This document shows, piece after piece, positions 1 to 10,492 of a DNA stretch of 64,000 bases. Location of the stretch: NCBI RefSeq assembly GCF_009496285.1, contig NZ_WIJK01000002.1, forward strand, positions 1 through 64,000, given 5' to 3'. The DNA is from Streptococcus mitis (lineage in GTDB: Bacteria > Bacillota > Bacilli > Lactobacillales > Streptococcaceae). Both the position numbers and the translations under genes were made by a program. The notes beneath the pieces were generated by a model. It worked only from the letters and a program-made list of their open reading frames with translations, was not told the DNA's origin and searched no databases. The stretch's first letter is position 1. Each line of letters starts with the position of its first letter.

Positions 1-64
1 ACGGGATTCGAACCCGTGTTACCGCCGTGAAAAGGCGGTGTCTTAACCCCTTGACCAACGGACC
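1..64 (-). tRNA. tRNA-Glu (TTC), 3' end cut by window edge
   Basis: Read on the minus strand the segment begins GGTCCGTTGG and has the anticodon loop with TTC, a paired anticodon stem (CCGCC/GGCGG) and an intact T arm with GGTTCGAATCC. The last eight bases of the acceptor end lie outside the window. Streptococcal tRNA-Glu is 72 nt, which fits. In pneumococcus a tRNA-Glu in this place precedes an rRNA operon, so one probably follows just outside the window (inference). Confidence 0.95.
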
Positions 65-136
65 GGAGTTGTTATTTTCAACTCTTACTATTATACCGAC
101 TTTTCTTACTTTGTCAACACCTTTTTTTAATTTTTT

Positions 137-216
137 TCATTTCTCCTGAATTACTTCCTTCAGCTCTCTGAGAAGGGCTTTGCGGCCTTTAAATCGTTCG
201 TCTGCCCAGAGTTTCG
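137..216 (-). pseudogene. C-terminal relic of comX (competence sigma factor)
   Basis: The minus strand encodes about 25 codons ending in TGA at 137-139. The reading is ERFKGRKALLRELKEVIQEK, preceded by a few residues and then an in-frame TAA. The ERF-K/R-GR-x-x-LR-x-L pattern resembles what I recall of the C-terminus of streptococcal ComX, the alternative sigma factor of late competence genes. In pneumococcus one comX copy sits exactly here, between ftsH and tRNA-Glu. The rest of the roughly 160-codon gene is missing. No start codon or ribosome binding site belongs to the fragment, so I call it a decayed copy. A functional comX must lie elsewhere if the strain is transformable. Confidence 0.6.
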
Positions 217-420
217 GTTAATTTTTTTCTTACAATAATTGTTTTTTTATGAAGCACATATCATTTTTTGAAACATTTTTTCATATTACTCAAGTAACTG
301 TTGCATTCTTATTTTCAGAAAATTTGAATCATTTCCTTTAGGAGAGCATTGACATAGGTGAACTTGTATTTTGTTTTCTATATATCAAAATCTTTGATTT
401 AAATTCGAGTTCCCTCAACT
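217..420. other. AT-rich spacer between ftsH terminator and comX relic
   Basis: About 200 bases of very AT-rich sequence hold no ORF, no tRNA and no convincing ComE-type direct repeat. Its position is where the 5' part and promoter of comX would lie in pneumococcus. I recognise nothing else in it. Confidence 0.5.
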
Positions 421-424
421 TTTT

Positions 425-462
425 TTAAAAAAACAGAGAAAACTTGTGCCTCCTCTGTTTAT
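425..462 (-). terminator. Rho-independent terminator of the ftsH operon
   Basis: The arms AAACAGAG (431-438) and CTCTGTTT (453-460) pair. On the minus strand the stem is followed by a run of T, just after the ftsH stop codon. Confidence 0.8.
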
Positions 463-476
463 AGTATTTAAGATAA

Positions 477-2435
477 TTAATTTTCTTCACTCATTTTTGA
501 TTTTACTTCATCATAAGATAGTGCATGTGATTCCTCTTCTACTGTTTCAGGCATCTTTCCTGTTTCGTATAGAGATTTAATTTGTGTACTATCCAATGTT
601 TCGTATTTCAATAATGCTTCTGCAATCAGCTTGTGAGTTTCACGATTTGACTGGATAATTTCAGCAGCTTTGTTTCGTGCTTCATTCAATAATGAACGAA
701 CTTCTTCGTCAATTTCATAAGCTGTTTGTTCTGAAATTGATTTTTGAGGGCTTTGTGCACCAAACATGGCATGACTTCCTTCATATTGTACTGGACCAAG
801 TTTTTCACTCATACCATACTCTGTAACCATTGCACGCGCCATCTGAGTCGCTTGTTCGAAGTCATTAGATGCTCCAGTAGTTTGGACGTTAAAGATAATC
901 TCTTCAGCTACACGCCCACCCATTAAGCCAGCTAATTGTTCTTTCATATCTTCTTTAGATAGAAGCATTTGGTCTTCTTTAGGAAGTGCAATCATATATC
1001 CGCCTGCACGTCCACGTGGTACTATGGTAACTTTATGAACAACACGGGCATTTGACAATACTAGACCGACAATGGTGTGTCCTGCCTCATGGTAGGCAAC
1101 CAATTCACGTTCTTTTTGTGAAACTGTCTTGTCTTTCTTAGATGGTCCAGCGATAACACGATCTTCAGCTTCATCAATATCAGAAGCATCAATCACTGAT
1201 TTATTACGACGAGCTGCAACTAAAGCTGCTTCATTCAATACATTTTCCAAATCAGCACCAACAAAACCTGGAGTTTGTTGTGCTACCAATTTCAAATCTA
1301 CATCTTCAGCTAAAGGTTTATTTCTAGCATGGACTTTCAAAATTGCTTCGCGTCCCTTAACATCTGGACGACCAACTAATACTTTTCTATCAAAACGGCC
1401 TGGACGAAGTAGAGCCGGATCAAGAACATCTGAACGGTTTGTTGCCGCAATGACAATAATTCCTTCATTTCCTTCAAAACCATCCATTTCAATCAAGAGT
1501 TGGTTTAAGGTTTGTTCTCGTTCATCATTACCTCCACCTAAACCAACACCACGTTGGCGACCAACGGCATCAATTTCATCAATGAAGATAATAGCTGGTG
1601 CTGCTTTTTTTGCGTCCTCAAAGAGAGAACGTACACGGCTCGCACCGACACCGACGAACATTTCTACAAAGTCAGAACCTGAAATACTAAAGAATGGTAC
1701 ACCAGCTTCTCCTGCGACTGCTTTGGCAAGTAATGTTTTACCAGTTCCCGGAGGTCCTTCTAAGAGAACACCAGCTGGAATCCGAGCACCTAATTTTGTA
1801 AATCGTTTTGGATCTTTTAAGAATTCAACAACTTCAACAAGTTCTTGTTTTTCTTCCTCTGCGCCTGCGACATCTGAGAAGCGAACTTTGATATCTTCTT
1901 TATTAGCAGCCTTAGCTTTACTACGTCCAAAACTCATTGGATTACGTCCGCTATTTCCGCCCATATTTCCCATCATAGAGAAGAGGAAGAAGAATAAGAT
2001 AGCAAATGGTACTACTGAAACCAGGATGTTAATCCACATACCACTTGAGCTTTCGTGTTTCACTTCAATTTCTGTTTGATGTTCACTTGCTAACTTTTGC
2101 AAATCCGCTACAGTTGTATCTGATGGGAGGACAATACTTGTAAATTTCTCTACTTTTGTAGCAGAGGGTGTAAAAAATTGAATTCCCGTTTCCTGTTTCT
2201 CTGTCTTAGCAGTTTTGTAGACACCATACACTTCAATAACACTACCACTTGGTTGGTAGGTCATTTCTTTTACATTGTCGTTAGTGATTTCCTGAACCAA
2301 TTCTGAGTACTTAATTTGTTGACTATGACCAGCAGATCTGCCAGCAAAAAAGTACTGGAATCCTGTCACTAGCAAGAAAATCATCAACAAATAAAGAAAT
2401 GGATTTTTTATGAAACCATTATTTTGTTTTTGCAT
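477..2435 (-). CDS. ftsH: ATP-dependent zinc metalloprotease FtsH
   Basis: Membrane-anchored AAA+ protease that degrades misassembled membrane proteins and selected cytosolic regulators. Two membrane segments (about residues 11-31 and 133-155) flank an extracellular domain. The AAA module follows, with Walker A GPPGTGKT near residue 230, Walker B IIFIDEID, and the arginine-rich SRH stretch LRPGRFDRK. The zinc site HEAGH lies near residue 450 in the C-terminal peptidase domain. The 652-aa length is normal for the family. It is the last gene of the dnaA-side cluster, 16 bases after hpt, and a terminator follows. Confidence 0.97.
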   Translation of the reverse strand: MQKQNNGFIKNPFLYLLMIFLLVTGFQYFFAGRSAGHSQQIKYSELVQEITNDNVKEMTYQPSGSVIEVYGVYKTAKTEKQETGIQFFTPSATKVEKFTSIVLPSDTTVADLQKLASEHQTEIEVKHESSSGMWINILVSVVPFAILFFFLFSMMGNMGGNSGRNPMSFGRSKAKAANKEDIKVRFSDVAGAEEEKQELVEVVEFLKDPKRFTKLGARIPAGVLLEGPPGTGKTLLAKAVAGEAGVPFFSISGSDFVEMFVGVGASRVRSLFEDAKKAAPAIIFIDEIDAVGRQRGVGLGGGNDEREQTLNQLLIEMDGFEGNEGIIVIAATNRSDVLDPALLRPGRFDRKVLVGRPDVKGREAILKVHARNKPLAEDVDLKLVAQQTPGFVGADLENVLNEAALVAARRNKSVIDASDIDEAEDRVIAGPSKKDKTVSQKERELVAYHEAGHTIVGLVLSNARVVHKVTIVPRGRAGGYMIALPKEDQMLLSKEDMKEQLAGLMGGRVAEEIIFNVQTTGASNDFEQATQMARAMVTEYGMSEKLGPVQYEGSHAMFGAQSPQKSISEQTAYEIDEEVRSLLNEARNKAAEIIQSNRETHKLIAEALLKYETLDSTQIKSLYETGKMPETVEEESHALSYDEVKSKMSEEN

Positions 2436-2451
2436 TCAAACACTTACCCTT

Positions 2452-2994
2452 CTATTTTGAGTAAACTTCCTCTTTCAATACACCTACATAAGGAAGGTTA
2501 CGATAGTTTTCATTATAGTCTAAACCGTAGCCTACAACAAATTCATTTGGAATTGTAAAACATGTATAATCTGCTTCGATTTCTACTGTACGACCTTCTG
2601 GTTTATCAAGCATTGTGACAATCTTAACAGAAGCTACTTCTCTTGCAGTAAACATATCTCTCAAACTCTTCAAGGTTTGACCAGTATCAATAATATCTTC
2701 TACAAAGACAACATGTCGACCTTTAATATCTTGAGTTACGTCTTGTTTAATATTAATGACACCACTACTTACAGTCCCACCATGATAGCTAGAGACCATC
2801 ATAAAGTCCATTTCAAGATGTGTATCAATATATTTCACTAATTCTGCCATAAAAGGAATAGATCCTTTTAGAATTCCAACTAAAATCGGATTTTTACCCT
2901 CATAATCTTTTGTCAACTGAGCACCCAATTTTTTAGCTGCTTCTGTAATTTCATCTTGTGAAATCAAAATTTTCTTGATATCTTTTTCTAACAT
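2452..2994 (-). CDS. hpt: Hypoxanthine-guanine phosphoribosyltransferase
   Basis: Purine salvage enzyme that joins hypoxanthine or guanine to PRPP to give IMP or GMP. The 180-aa protein carries the PRPP-binding motif [13 protein letters not shown] around residues 95-107 and an early lysine/glycine loop (GILKGSIPF), both typical of the type I phosphoribosyltransferase fold. It sits 4 bases after tilS and just before ftsH, the conserved tilS-hpt-ftsH order of Firmicutes. Translation is probably coupled to tilS. Confidence 0.96.
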   Translation of the reverse strand: MLEKDIKKILISQDEITEAAKKLGAQLTKDYEGKNPILVGILKGSIPFMAELVKYIDTHLEMDFMMVSSYHGGTVSSGVINIKQDVTQDIKGRHVVFVEDIIDTGQTLKSLRDMFTAREVASVKIVTMLDKPEGRTVEIEADYTCFTIPNEFVVGYGLDYNENYRNLPYVGVLKEEVYSK

Positions 2995-2998
2995 GATT

Positions 2999-4276
2999 TT
3001 ACCTATCTATTTTTTCTATATAAAGTACAGTGTTCATTATATCATTTTTCATTTTTTTACTCAAATCACTGATTTTAATTCCTAAAACTGAACAAATTTT
3101 TCCAAATTGCTCAATGATAATAGCTTTTTCTCGTTTTTCTTTAGGAATTTTTAAATCAATAAAAAGTCGTCTTAGTTTTTTACGATGACCATTTTTTATC
3201 AAATAATCACCAGGCTGTCGATGCCGTAAAATCAACGATGTTTCACGAGAAACATTCATCTTTTGAACATTTTCCCCTTTTAGAGGGATTCCAAATGAAA
3301 ATAAATAACCTTCATAATGAACTTGATTTTGATAGTTTAACACACACTCACTACTTTTTTCATCAGACTTTGGTCTGATTTTACAAATTTTAAAGTGTTG
3401 ATATTCTTTTACAAGTTCATAACCATTTTTTAAACGATGACGATATTGACTCTTGGTTTTTAAAATATGATGGACCTGTTGGAATTGTTCTTTTGTAATA
3501 TTTAAATCAGCAAAACGACTAAGGTATTGTTGTAGTAAAACTCGTTGCGTTGCTTCACTAAAAGATAAAAACTGAGTTAAATCTCCCACATTGACTGTTT
3601 GAGATAATTCAGTCAGAGCAATTTGATAGTCAGATACTTCTTTTCCAAACTCTAAAAACGCTCTCTTTAGCTGAATATTTTCTTTTTCCAGTTGTGGTAA
3701 GTAAATATTACGAACTCGATTGCGAAAATAATGATTTTCTTTATTCGTCCTATCTTCAAAATGCTCAACTTCAGGAAATTCCTTCTTATAAAAGGAGAGC
3801 AAGGGACGAATCAATTCTCCTTTATCAAACTCTTGTCTTTCTTTAATAGCTGATAAATGGTGTAATCTACCCCCTCTTATCAATCGCATGAAAATCGTCT
3901 CGACCTGGTCGTCTGCATGATGAGCCGTTACAAGAGCACTAGAGGATGTTTCTCTCATCACATCTCTAAAAAATTCATAGCGAAATTGACGAGCTCTCGA
4001 TTCTGTAAAAACTCCAGAGAAGTTAGCTACATAAATCGGAAATCCAACTTGTTCAGCTAGTTTTATTAATTCATATTCTTCATGATCCGATTCTAATCGT
4101 TGTTTATGGTTTACATGAGCTAAAAATAATTCAATCCCAAGTTCTTCTTGGTAAGTTGAAAGGAGATGAAAAAGAAACATCGAATCCAATCCACCAGACA
4201 AGGCTAGTACAACTCGTAAATGATCTTTAAAATAACCTTTTTCTAGAAAATGATTTAAAAAATCTTGGTCTCTCAT
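2999..4276 (-). CDS. tilS: tRNA(Ile)-lysidine synthetase TilS
   Basis: Modifies C34 of the CAU-anticodon isoleucine tRNA to lysidine so that it reads AUA. The N-terminal PP-loop ATPase motif SGGLDS is at about residues 27-32, with the conserved HHADDQVET stretch near residue 117. A C-terminal tRNA-recognition domain follows. The 425-aa length is normal. Its start overlaps the preceding hydrolase stop by 4 bases (ATGA-type coupling). A parS-like palindrome with one mismatch lies inside the gene at 3239-3254. Confidence 0.96.
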   Translation of the reverse strand: MRDQDFLNHFLEKGYFKDHLRVVLALSGGLDSMFLFHLLSTYQEELGIELFLAHVNHKQRLESDHEEYELIKLAEQVGFPIYVANFSGVFTESRARQFRYEFFRDVMRETSSSALVTAHHADDQVETIFMRLIRGGRLHHLSAIKERQEFDKGELIRPLLSFYKKEFPEVEHFEDRTNKENHYFRNRVRNIYLPQLEKENIQLKRAFLEFGKEVSDYQIALTELSQTVNVGDLTQFLSFSEATQRVLLQQYLSRFADLNITKEQFQQVHHILKTKSQYRHRLKNGYELVKEYQHFKICKIRPKSDEKSSECVLNYQNQVHYEGYLFSFGIPLKGENVQKMNVSRETSLILRHRQPGDYLIKNGHRKKLRRLFIDLKIPKEKREKAIIIEQFGKICSVLGIKISDLSKKMKNDIMNTVLYIEKIDR

Positions 4277-5541
4277 TTTAGGACCTCATAGACATCCTTA
4301 GCAATTTTAGAAATGGTATCGTAATCAGAATTTTTGGTAAAAATTGAAATAATGAAAGGAGAATCTGTATAGACTATTCCTACATCGTGTTTAAATTCAT
4401 CTGCATCCCCAATTTTATGGGCTACCTTAGCAGAAATATTCTTAGCAATCCTCTGATTATCAAAAGCTGTTTGCGATAGAGATTCTAAAACAAAACCATT
4501 CTGATTATAAATAGATTCCATAACTTGACCAGCCATTTTAGCTGAAGCTAACTTCTCTGTTACGTTCCACTCTTCACTTGCGATAGTAGCCATTTCTTTT
4601 TTAAAGGCTTCATCTGATTTATTCGTAATATAATAAGCAAGAATATTATGAGCTACATTGTCAGATTCTTTCGCTGTCTTTGTAATTAAATCTTTGAGAG
4701 TGTAGTCTTTATTGTCCGCTGTTTTAGGGAGGCTTCCACTTCCTTCGGGTTTATAAGAACCAGGGAAATCATTTACTTCAGAAACGTACTTCAATTTCGT
4801 GTCAAGTTGGTAATCACCTTGATTGATTTTTTCTTGAACATAATAAAGATAAGGCAATTTCATAACACTAGCAGAGTACATTTTTTGATCTTCGTTAATC
4901 CCAGCTTCCTTACCCGTGCTCAATTGTTTAACATAAATAGAAAACTGTTCATTTTGATAATTCGCAGATAACAACTCTTGTACTTTCTGGATACGATTGT
5001 CATCGTTGGAAATGTAATCCGTCGAAACCCAACCAATTTGATTGATATGTAAAAATTCCCGTCCCTCAGCAAACACTGACATATCCACTTCAACCTCTTG
5101 ATAAGGAGCTAAAGTAGTTGTTTTTTCTATTTGATCATAGGGACTATTGTAAATGAAAAATCCAGGTTCTAACCATACTTTTTGGGATAGAGAATTTATT
5201 TTTGATGCATCATATAGAAGTCTTTTGTCTGCAGCAACAAACTGATTATTAGATAATTTAAAGACAGGCTGACCTTGTCCATTTAACCGCCATTCTATCA
5301 CGGATAATATTGTCTCTGCATTGACTTTCCCTGACTCTTTTATCAAATCATCTGAAGCATAAATGGACGTTTCACCATAAAATTTTGGAGATTCTATAGT
5401 ATCTTGATAATAAAAATGATACGGAGCATGAGTTAAGGAATAAACTTCTTGATTTGGAATGATAACTGGATTCTCAGTGCTTACTACTTGGACACTTTTA
5501 AAGAAAATAGGAAGTAGTAATATCACTAAAAATTTACGCAT
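4273..5541 (-). CDS. Secreted or lipid-exposed serine hydrolase of the beta-lactamase fold
   Basis: An N-terminal hydrophobic signal segment (about residues 4-19) is followed by SH3-like sequence. A class A beta-lactamase-like catalytic domain follows, with the SxxK motif in SASVMKLP, the SDN motif in KESDNVA, and HKIG in the KTG position. It corresponds to the uncharacterised serine hydrolase found between divIC and tilS in pneumococcus (SP_0010 in TIGR4, from memory). The family contains penicillin-interacting enzymes, but this protein should not be called a resistance beta-lactamase from sequence alone. The cell-wall gene context suggests a peptidoglycan-related role (inference). Confidence 0.85.
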   Translation of the reverse strand: MRKFLVILLLPIFFKSVQVVSTENPVIIPNQEVYSLTHAPYHFYYQDTIESPKFYGETSIYASDDLIKESGKVNAETILSVIEWRLNGQGQPVFKLSNNQFVAADKRLLYDASKINSLSQKVWLEPGFFIYNSPYDQIEKTTTLAPYQEVEVDMSVFAEGREFLHINQIGWVSTDYISNDDNRIQKVQELLSANYQNEQFSIYVKQLSTGKEAGINEDQKMYSASVMKLPYLYYVQEKINQGDYQLDTKLKYVSEVNDFPGSYKPEGSGSLPKTADNKDYTLKDLITKTAKESDNVAHNILAYYITNKSDEAFKKEMATIASEEWNVTEKLASAKMAGQVMESIYNQNGFVLESLSQTAFDNQRIAKNISAKVAHKIGDADEFKHDVGIVYTDSPFIISIFTKNSDYDTISKIAKDVYEVLK

Positions 5542-5656
5542 TCTTCTTTTCCTCTTCTTCCTGAAGTCGTAACAGATGATTTTTTTGAGCTAACTCTTCT
5601 AATTTTTCATCTGATTGACTTAAAAATTGTTCAACAATATCTAATAAATTTTCCAT
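5534..5656 (-). CDS. Conserved 40-residue hypothetical protein
   Basis: A small ORF, MENLLDIVEQFL and onward, ends in KKNA-stop and overlaps the start of the serine hydrolase by 8 bases. It begins 6 bases after the divIC stop. The second half is strongly charged and predicted helical (many Glu, Lys, Gln). Pneumococcus has a small hypothetical gene at the same place (SP_0009, from memory). Function unknown. The tight packing between divIC and the hydrolase, with overlapping ends, supports it being translated. Confidence 0.75.
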   Translation of the reverse strand: MENLLDIVEQFLSQSDEKLEELAQKNHLLRLQEEEEKKNA

Positions 5657-5662
5657 ATTCTA

Positions 5663-6031
5663 TTACCTAGGAAGCAAGTCCGGAATGGTGTATACTTCCT
5701 CCCATGATTTTGAATAATAATATTTAGCACGCAAATATTTAGCTGCGTAAGTTTCGTCCTTTAATTTGGTTGCAAGATTTGATTCTTTATCTTTTTCATC
5801 GCTCAATTCTTGATACTGTTTTTTCAGATCGGCTAACTGTTGGCGACGTTCGAGTAGTTGCTGATAACTTTGAGTCAAATTATAGGTTGGTAGGATGAAC
5901 AACAACATAATCAAAATCAAAACCCAGCCCATAAAACGATTTCGTCTTTGTCGTTCTTCCATCAAGTATTTACGACGTTGGTGTTCATTTTGAATAAAAG
6001 AATTATTCATTTGTACAATTTTTTTATACAT
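5663..6031 (-). CDS. divIC: Septum formation initiator DivIC/FtsB-like
   Basis: A 122-aa bitopic division protein: short basic cytoplasmic N-terminus, one membrane helix at about residues 32-50 ([13 protein letters not shown]), then an extracellular leucine-zipper coiled coil (about 52-95) and a short tail. DivIC pairs with FtsL and DivIB in the divisome. The gene overlaps the upstream S4-domain gene by 8 bases, and the order S4-divIC-hydrolase-tilS is standard for streptococci. Confidence 0.9.
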   Translation of the reverse strand: MYKKIVQMNNSFIQNEHQRRKYLMEERQRRNRFMGWVLILIMLLFILPTYNLTQSYQQLLERRQQLADLKKQYQELSDEKDKESNLATKLKDETYAAKYLRAKYYYSKSWEEVYTIPDLLPR

Positions 6032-6290
6032 CGTTTTCTACCCTTGTTTCGCTGATAATTTCATACATACCTGCAGCATCTTCTTTTTTAGTGCTATCTT
6101 TCATTTCTAACACTTTTACGAGCAACAATTTATTTCCAAAACGAATTTCAACTTGGTCATTGATTTTTAAATCTGTAGAGCTCTTTGCAAGAATACCATT
6201 TACCTTGATACGTCCCTTATCTGCAACTTCTTTAGCCACTGTACGACGCTTAATAATTCTTGATACTTTTAAATATTTATCTAATCTCAT
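6024..6290 (-). CDS. S4-domain RNA-binding protein (RlbA/YlmH-like heat-shock type)
   Basis: An 88-aa protein made almost entirely of an S4 RNA-binding domain: [21 protein letters not shown] at the N-terminus, then GRIKVNG. Homologues of the Hsp15/YabO group bind ribosomal RNA or stalled 50S particles. It lies between mfd and divIC, as YabO does in Bacillus. No catalytic motif is present. The exact cellular target is inferred from the family only. Confidence 0.88.
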   Translation of the reverse strand: MRLDKYLKVSRIIKRRTVAKEVADKGRIKVNGILAKSSTDLKINDQVEIRFGNKLLLVKVLEMKDSTKKEDAAGMYEIISETRVENDV

Positions 6291-6353
6291 TTTTATTACC
6301 TCAAATTATTATTGTACCATTTTTATCCATTTTATAGAAGAAAAATGTCATAC

Positions 6354-9300
6354 CTAATTTGACTCTTTTGAATCTTTTATGTTTGCTAATGATTCTCCAA
6401 AAGTTAAAAGACCTTCTAAAATCTCATAATCCTTTTTATTACGAATATCAAAAACAACTTCGATTAAACCTTGATTTTCTGAAATATTGGCCTTCAAATT
6501 TGTCTGAGAAAGAGCCTGGAAATAATCTTGTGTTAAAAATAGTTGTTGCGATATTTTTTCAAACTGAATGACAAGCTTATTATTCTTTCTTTCTACACGA
6601 TTGACAAATACTTTGTCAAGATATGCTTTGGCTAATCCAATTTCTAAAAGATAAGCAACCACATCTGGATATTCTCCAAAACGATCGATCAACTCATCTT
6701 GTAATTCTTCATAGTTGACACGATTGTCAATCTGACGAATTCTCTTGTAAATCTCAATTTTATGTCTTTCATCCGATATATAATCATCTGGGAGATAGGC
6801 ATCGATTTGTAGGAGTAACTCAGCATTTCCTTTTTCACGTTTTTTGTCAGTTCCATTTTTCTTAGCTATTGCTTCTTCTAACAACTGAGAATACAACTCA
6901 AAACCAACAGAATCGATAAATCCAGACTGAGAGCTTCCTAAAAGATTTCCAGCTCCACGAATGGATAAATCACGCATAGCAATTTTGAAACCAGAACCCA
7001 GTTCAGTAAAACCTTTGATAGCTTCTAATCTCTTCTCAGAAACTTCTGTCAAAGTTTTATCTGGACGATACATGAGATAAGCATAAGCAATTCGATTACT
7101 ACGACCAACACGACCTCTTAATTGATACAAGGTTGACAATCCCATATGATCTGCATTTTCTATAAACAAGGTATTAGCATTTGGAATATCTACTCCTGTC
7201 TCGATGATTGTTGTAGTTACTAAAATATCATATTGTCCTTCAATGAAATCAAGAAGTGTATTTTCTAAGCGAATTTCACTCATTTGACCATGGACAAATC
7301 CAATAGAAGCTTCTGGAATCAGTTCTTGTAACTCTGAAACCTTCTTTTCAATCGTGTCAACTTTGTTGTAAAGATAGTAAACTTGACCACCACGATCCAT
7401 TTCTCTCAATACAGCATCACGAATGACACGATCATTCTGTTCAAGGACATAGGTTTGTACAGGATATCGATTGGTTGGAGGAGTTTCGATGACTGATAAA
7501 TCTCGGATACCTAGCATAGACATATGAAGAGTTCGAGGAATTGGTGTCGCTGTCAAGGTTAAGACATCAACCTTCTTTTTTAATTCCTTCAAAGCTTCCT
7601 TATGCTTAACACCAAAACGTTGCTCTTCATCAATAATCATCAACCCCAAATCAGCAAACTCAACATCTTTAGACAAGACTCGATGGGTCCCTATCAAGAT
7701 GTCTACTTGACCTTTTTTTAACTTCTCAAGTGTTTCAGTCTGTTCTTTTTTACTTCTGAAGCGACTCAAAACATCTACGTTGACAGCAAATTGTTCAAAT
7801 CTTTCCTTGAAATTACTGTAATGTTGCTGAGCAAGAACGGTTGTTGGCACTAAAACGACAACCTGTTTATGATCATTGACAGCCTTAAATGCAGCTCGCA
7901 TAGCTACTTCTGTCTTACCAAAACCAACATCTCCAACTAAAAGTCGGTCCATCGGTTGAGAAGCCTGCATATCTTTCTTAATCTCTTCGATACTTCGAAG
8001 TTGGTCCTCAGTCTCTACATATGGGAATGCTTCGTCAAAAGCGTTTTGTTCTTCATCATCTTTTGAAAATTCAAAACCTTTAAGTTGACTTCTCTCTGCA
8101 TATAACTTAATTAAGTCATCTGCAATATCTTCAACTTGACTCTTTACTTTTTGCTTCGCTTTTTTAAAACGTCCATCGTTTAATTTGTTTAACTTTGGAG
8201 CTTTTCCATCACTTGAAACATATTTAGATAAGGTTTGAATTTGTTCTACAGGAATAGAAATACGATCACCATTTTGATATAGGACACTTACGTAGTCTCG
8301 ATGAATTCCTTTGATTTCAATCGTTTCAATCCCTAAATATTGACCAATACCATGGATTTGATGAACAACATAGTCTCCTTTTTGGAGTTCATTATAATCC
8401 TTTAATCGTTCAGCGTTACTGATATTTTGTCTTCGATACTTGCGTTTAATCTTCTTTTTAAAAATTTCATATTCAGTAATAAATACAAGATTCTCATCTA
8501 CAAAATGAAACCCATGACGAAGATTTCCTTCTACAAGATTGACAGTTCCTTTACAGATTTCACTTTCATTACTATTATCAACTTTAATATCGTATTCATC
8601 AAGAATCGTTGACAGTTTCTTTAGTTCAGTTTTACTACTTGATTGAAGAACAATCGTATACTTTAATTTTTTGTAACGTTCAATTTCTTCTTTCAGAAAA
8701 GAAAACTGATTAAAGAACTCTTGCATAGGATATTGATTGAACTGGTAGAGATTATTAAATTTCAAATTTCCAAGCCCTTTTTGAAAATTTGAAAAGAAAC
8801 TCGCTGGTACATATTTTTTAAACTGACTTTCTACATCAGCAAAATATTGTAAACTTGATACTGCTTTACTATTATGTAAATCTTCTGTAAAGTAGCTAGC
8901 TGTTTCCTTATCAAAAGCATCGTACTGGTTCATGATTTTTTGAAAATCATCAAATATAACAGGAACTTGATTCAAATAGTCTATCAAGGTCCACTGTTTT
9001 TTATAAAATACAGACAAAAACTTGCGAATATCCGCATGAAGAACTTGCTCTTTCGTACAACTAAAAACTTCTTCTAGGTAAGACTTTAAAGTTGGAGATA
9101 GTGCCTTATCAATCTCATGTTCTAAAAATTTCTGACCACGATGATAATCTTCATTTGTTAACAAAATATCACTAGCTGGATAGATTAGTACTTGAGTTTT
9201 ACTATCTTTTGATAATTGAGTTTCAGTATCAAATTCTCTAATGCCATCAATCTCATCACCGAAAAATTCAATCCGATAAGGACAAATTTGAGAGGTTTCA

Positions 9301-9845
9301 AATATATCTAGAATATCTCCACGAAGGCTAAATTCTCCCTGACTTTGAACTTGTGTAACTTTCTTATAACCAAGAGAAATCAAGTGATTCTTTAATTCTC
9401 TTTGTTCGCATTCTTGCCCCACTTGAAGTTCTAAGATACTATCATCAAAAACTTGAGGATTCGGCAAGAATACTCGACTAGCTGCGACGTTACAAACTAA
9501 AATCCCTCTTTGAGACTCATTTCTTAGAAACCGCAAAGCTTCAACCCGAGAAAAAAACTTTTCCTGAGATGATACCAAAAATTCGACCATCGGTGAATCA
9601 TCTACTAGAAATGGATAAACTAGATCCGAACCTAATATGGAGATTAAATCATTAATCAGACGCTCAGCCTCTCCATATGTGGAAGTCATCACTAAAACCT
9701 TATCCTGACTCTTCAGACTACTAGCAATCGCTAAAGATTTTGCTGAGCCAGAAAGACCTAGCAATAATTGTCTTTGTTTCTGTGGTAAGTTCTCATGCCA
9801 AGATAGAATTTGTTTATTCTCTAAAAAGAAATCGATTAATGCCAT
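6354..9845 (-). CDS. mfd: Transcription-repair coupling factor Mfd
   Basis: Removes RNA polymerase stalled at DNA lesions and recruits UvrA. Domains in order: UvrB-like N-terminal region (about 1-330), CarD-like polymerase-interaction domain (about 470-550, GDYVVHQIHGIGQYLG), RecG-like translocase with Walker A GDVGFGKTE and DEEQRFG, and the C-terminal TRCF domain. I take the start at MALIDFF (9845) because its length fits the family. An upstream ATG at 9857 would add MGKE, and the frame stays open to 9881. The start lies just inside or beside the pth stop codon, indicating coupling. Confidence 0.95.
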   Translation of the reverse strand: MALIDFFLENKQILSWHENLPQKQRQLLLGLSGSAKSLAIASSLKSQDKVLVMTSTYGEAERLINDLISILGSDLVYPFLVDDSPMVEFLVSSQEKFFSRVEALRFLRNESQRGILVCNVAASRVFLPNPQVFDDSILELQVGQECEQRELKNHLISLGYKKVTQVQSQGEFSLRGDILDIFETSQICPYRIEFFGDEIDGIREFDTETQLSKDSKTQVLIYPASDILLTNEDYHRGQKFLEHEIDKALSPTLKSYLEEVFSCTKEQVLHADIRKFLSVFYKKQWTLIDYLNQVPVIFDDFQKIMNQYDAFDKETASYFTEDLHNSKAVSSLQYFADVESQFKKYVPASFFSNFQKGLGNLKFNNLYQFNQYPMQEFFNQFSFLKEEIERYKKLKYTIVLQSSSKTELKKLSTILDEYDIKVDNSNESEICKGTVNLVEGNLRHGFHFVDENLVFITEYEIFKKKIKRKYRRQNISNAERLKDYNELQKGDYVVHQIHGIGQYLGIETIEIKGIHRDYVSVLYQNGDRISIPVEQIQTLSKYVSSDGKAPKLNKLNDGRFKKAKQKVKSQVEDIADDLIKLYAERSQLKGFEFSKDDEEQNAFDEAFPYVETEDQLRSIEEIKKDMQASQPMDRLLVGDVGFGKTEVAMRAAFKAVNDHKQVVVLVPTTVLAQQHYSNFKERFEQFAVNVDVLSRFRSKKEQTETLEKLKKGQVDILIGTHRVLSKDVEFADLGLMIIDEEQRFGVKHKEALKELKKKVDVLTLTATPIPRTLHMSMLGIRDLSVIETPPTNRYPVQTYVLEQNDRVIRDAVLREMDRGGQVYYLYNKVDTIEKKVSELQELIPEASIGFVHGQMSEIRLENTLLDFIEGQYDILVTTTIIETGVDIPNANTLFIENADHMGLSTLYQLRGRVGRSNRIAYAYLMYRPDKTLTEVSEKRLEAIKGFTELGSGFKIAMRDLSIRGAGNLLGSSQSGFIDSVGFELYSQLLEEAIAKKNGTDKKREKGNAELLLQIDAYLPDDYISDERHKIEIYKRIRQIDNRVNYEELQDELIDRFGEYPDVVAYLLEIGLAKAYLDKVFVNRVERKNNKLVIQFEKISQQLFLTQDYFQALSQTNLKANISENQGLIEVVFDIRNKKDYEILEGLLTFGESLANIKDSKESN

Positions 9846-9849
9846 TTCC

Positions 9850-10419
9850 TTACCCATTATATTTCTGCATCGTCTTTTCAAAGTTTTTTTCTTGTAAATA
9901 ATAATTTACAGCATCGTCAACCTTGTCAATTGACTGTAAAATACCAATATAATCTTCTTGATCAAACTTACTCAAAACATGATGAACTACTGACATTCCT
10001 TTTTTAGGTCTTCCAATGCCAATCTTTACACGATTGAAAACCTGTGTACCAATATGTTGAATAATCGACTTAATTCCATTATGACCACCAGCTGATCCTT
10101 TAGCACGAAGACGAATTTTTCCGACTTCCATGTCAAGATCATCGTAAATAATCAGTAAATCTTCAATATCTAAACCATAGTAGGTTAACAATGCATGAAC
10201 AGCTTTTCCACTTTCATTCATAAAAGTCGTCGGTTTCACCAGATAAATTTTTTCCCCATTAAGGAAAAATGAAGCTAGTTCAGCTTGGAATATCTTATCG
10301 TGTGTAAAGGTAACATTCTGTTTTTTTGCTAGTTGGTCAATCAGCATAAATCCAACATTGTGTTTGGTTTCAAAATATTTATCCCCTGGATTTCCCAATC
10401 CTACAAGTAATTTGGTCAT
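9850..10419 (-). CDS. pth: Peptidyl-tRNA hydrolase
   Basis: Releases tRNA from peptidyl-tRNA that drops off ribosomes. The 189-aa protein shows the family signature [17 protein letters not shown] with catalytic His near residue 20, the NESGKAV asparagine motif near residue 68, and DDLDMEVGK with the conserved aspartate. It is followed directly by mfd, and the order ychF-pth-mfd is conserved in streptococci. Confidence 0.97.
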   Translation of the reverse strand: MTKLLVGLGNPGDKYFETKHNVGFMLIDQLAKKQNVTFTHDKIFQAELASFFLNGEKIYLVKPTTFMNESGKAVHALLTYYGLDIEDLLIIYDDLDMEVGKIRLRAKGSAGGHNGIKSIIQHIGTQVFNRVKIGIGRPKKGMSVVHHVLSKFDQEDYIGILQSIDKVDDAVNYYLQEKNFEKTMQKYNG

Positions 10420-10439
10420 TTATTTTTCCTTTCAAAAGC

Positions 10440-10470
10440 CAAAAGGGTTGGAATTTTTTTCCAACCTAAT
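10440..10470 (-). terminator. Terminator-like hairpin after ychF
   Basis: The inverted arms GGTTGGAA and TTCCAACC sit between ychF and pth. On the minus strand the stem ends in CTTTT. It probably reduces read-through from ychF into pth. Confidence 0.6.
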
Positions 10471-10492
10471 TGACACTATTTATTAAATGTTA

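Noticed and set aside
1129..2079. 316-codon open frame opposite ftsH
   Set aside because: It is antisense to a clear ftsH coding region, has low-complexity composition and no ribosome site. It is a shadow frame.
4273..5541. Beta-lactamase resistance gene
   Set aside because: The fold and SxxK motif are present, but this is the conserved core-genome hydrolase near divIC, not an acquired resistance enzyme.
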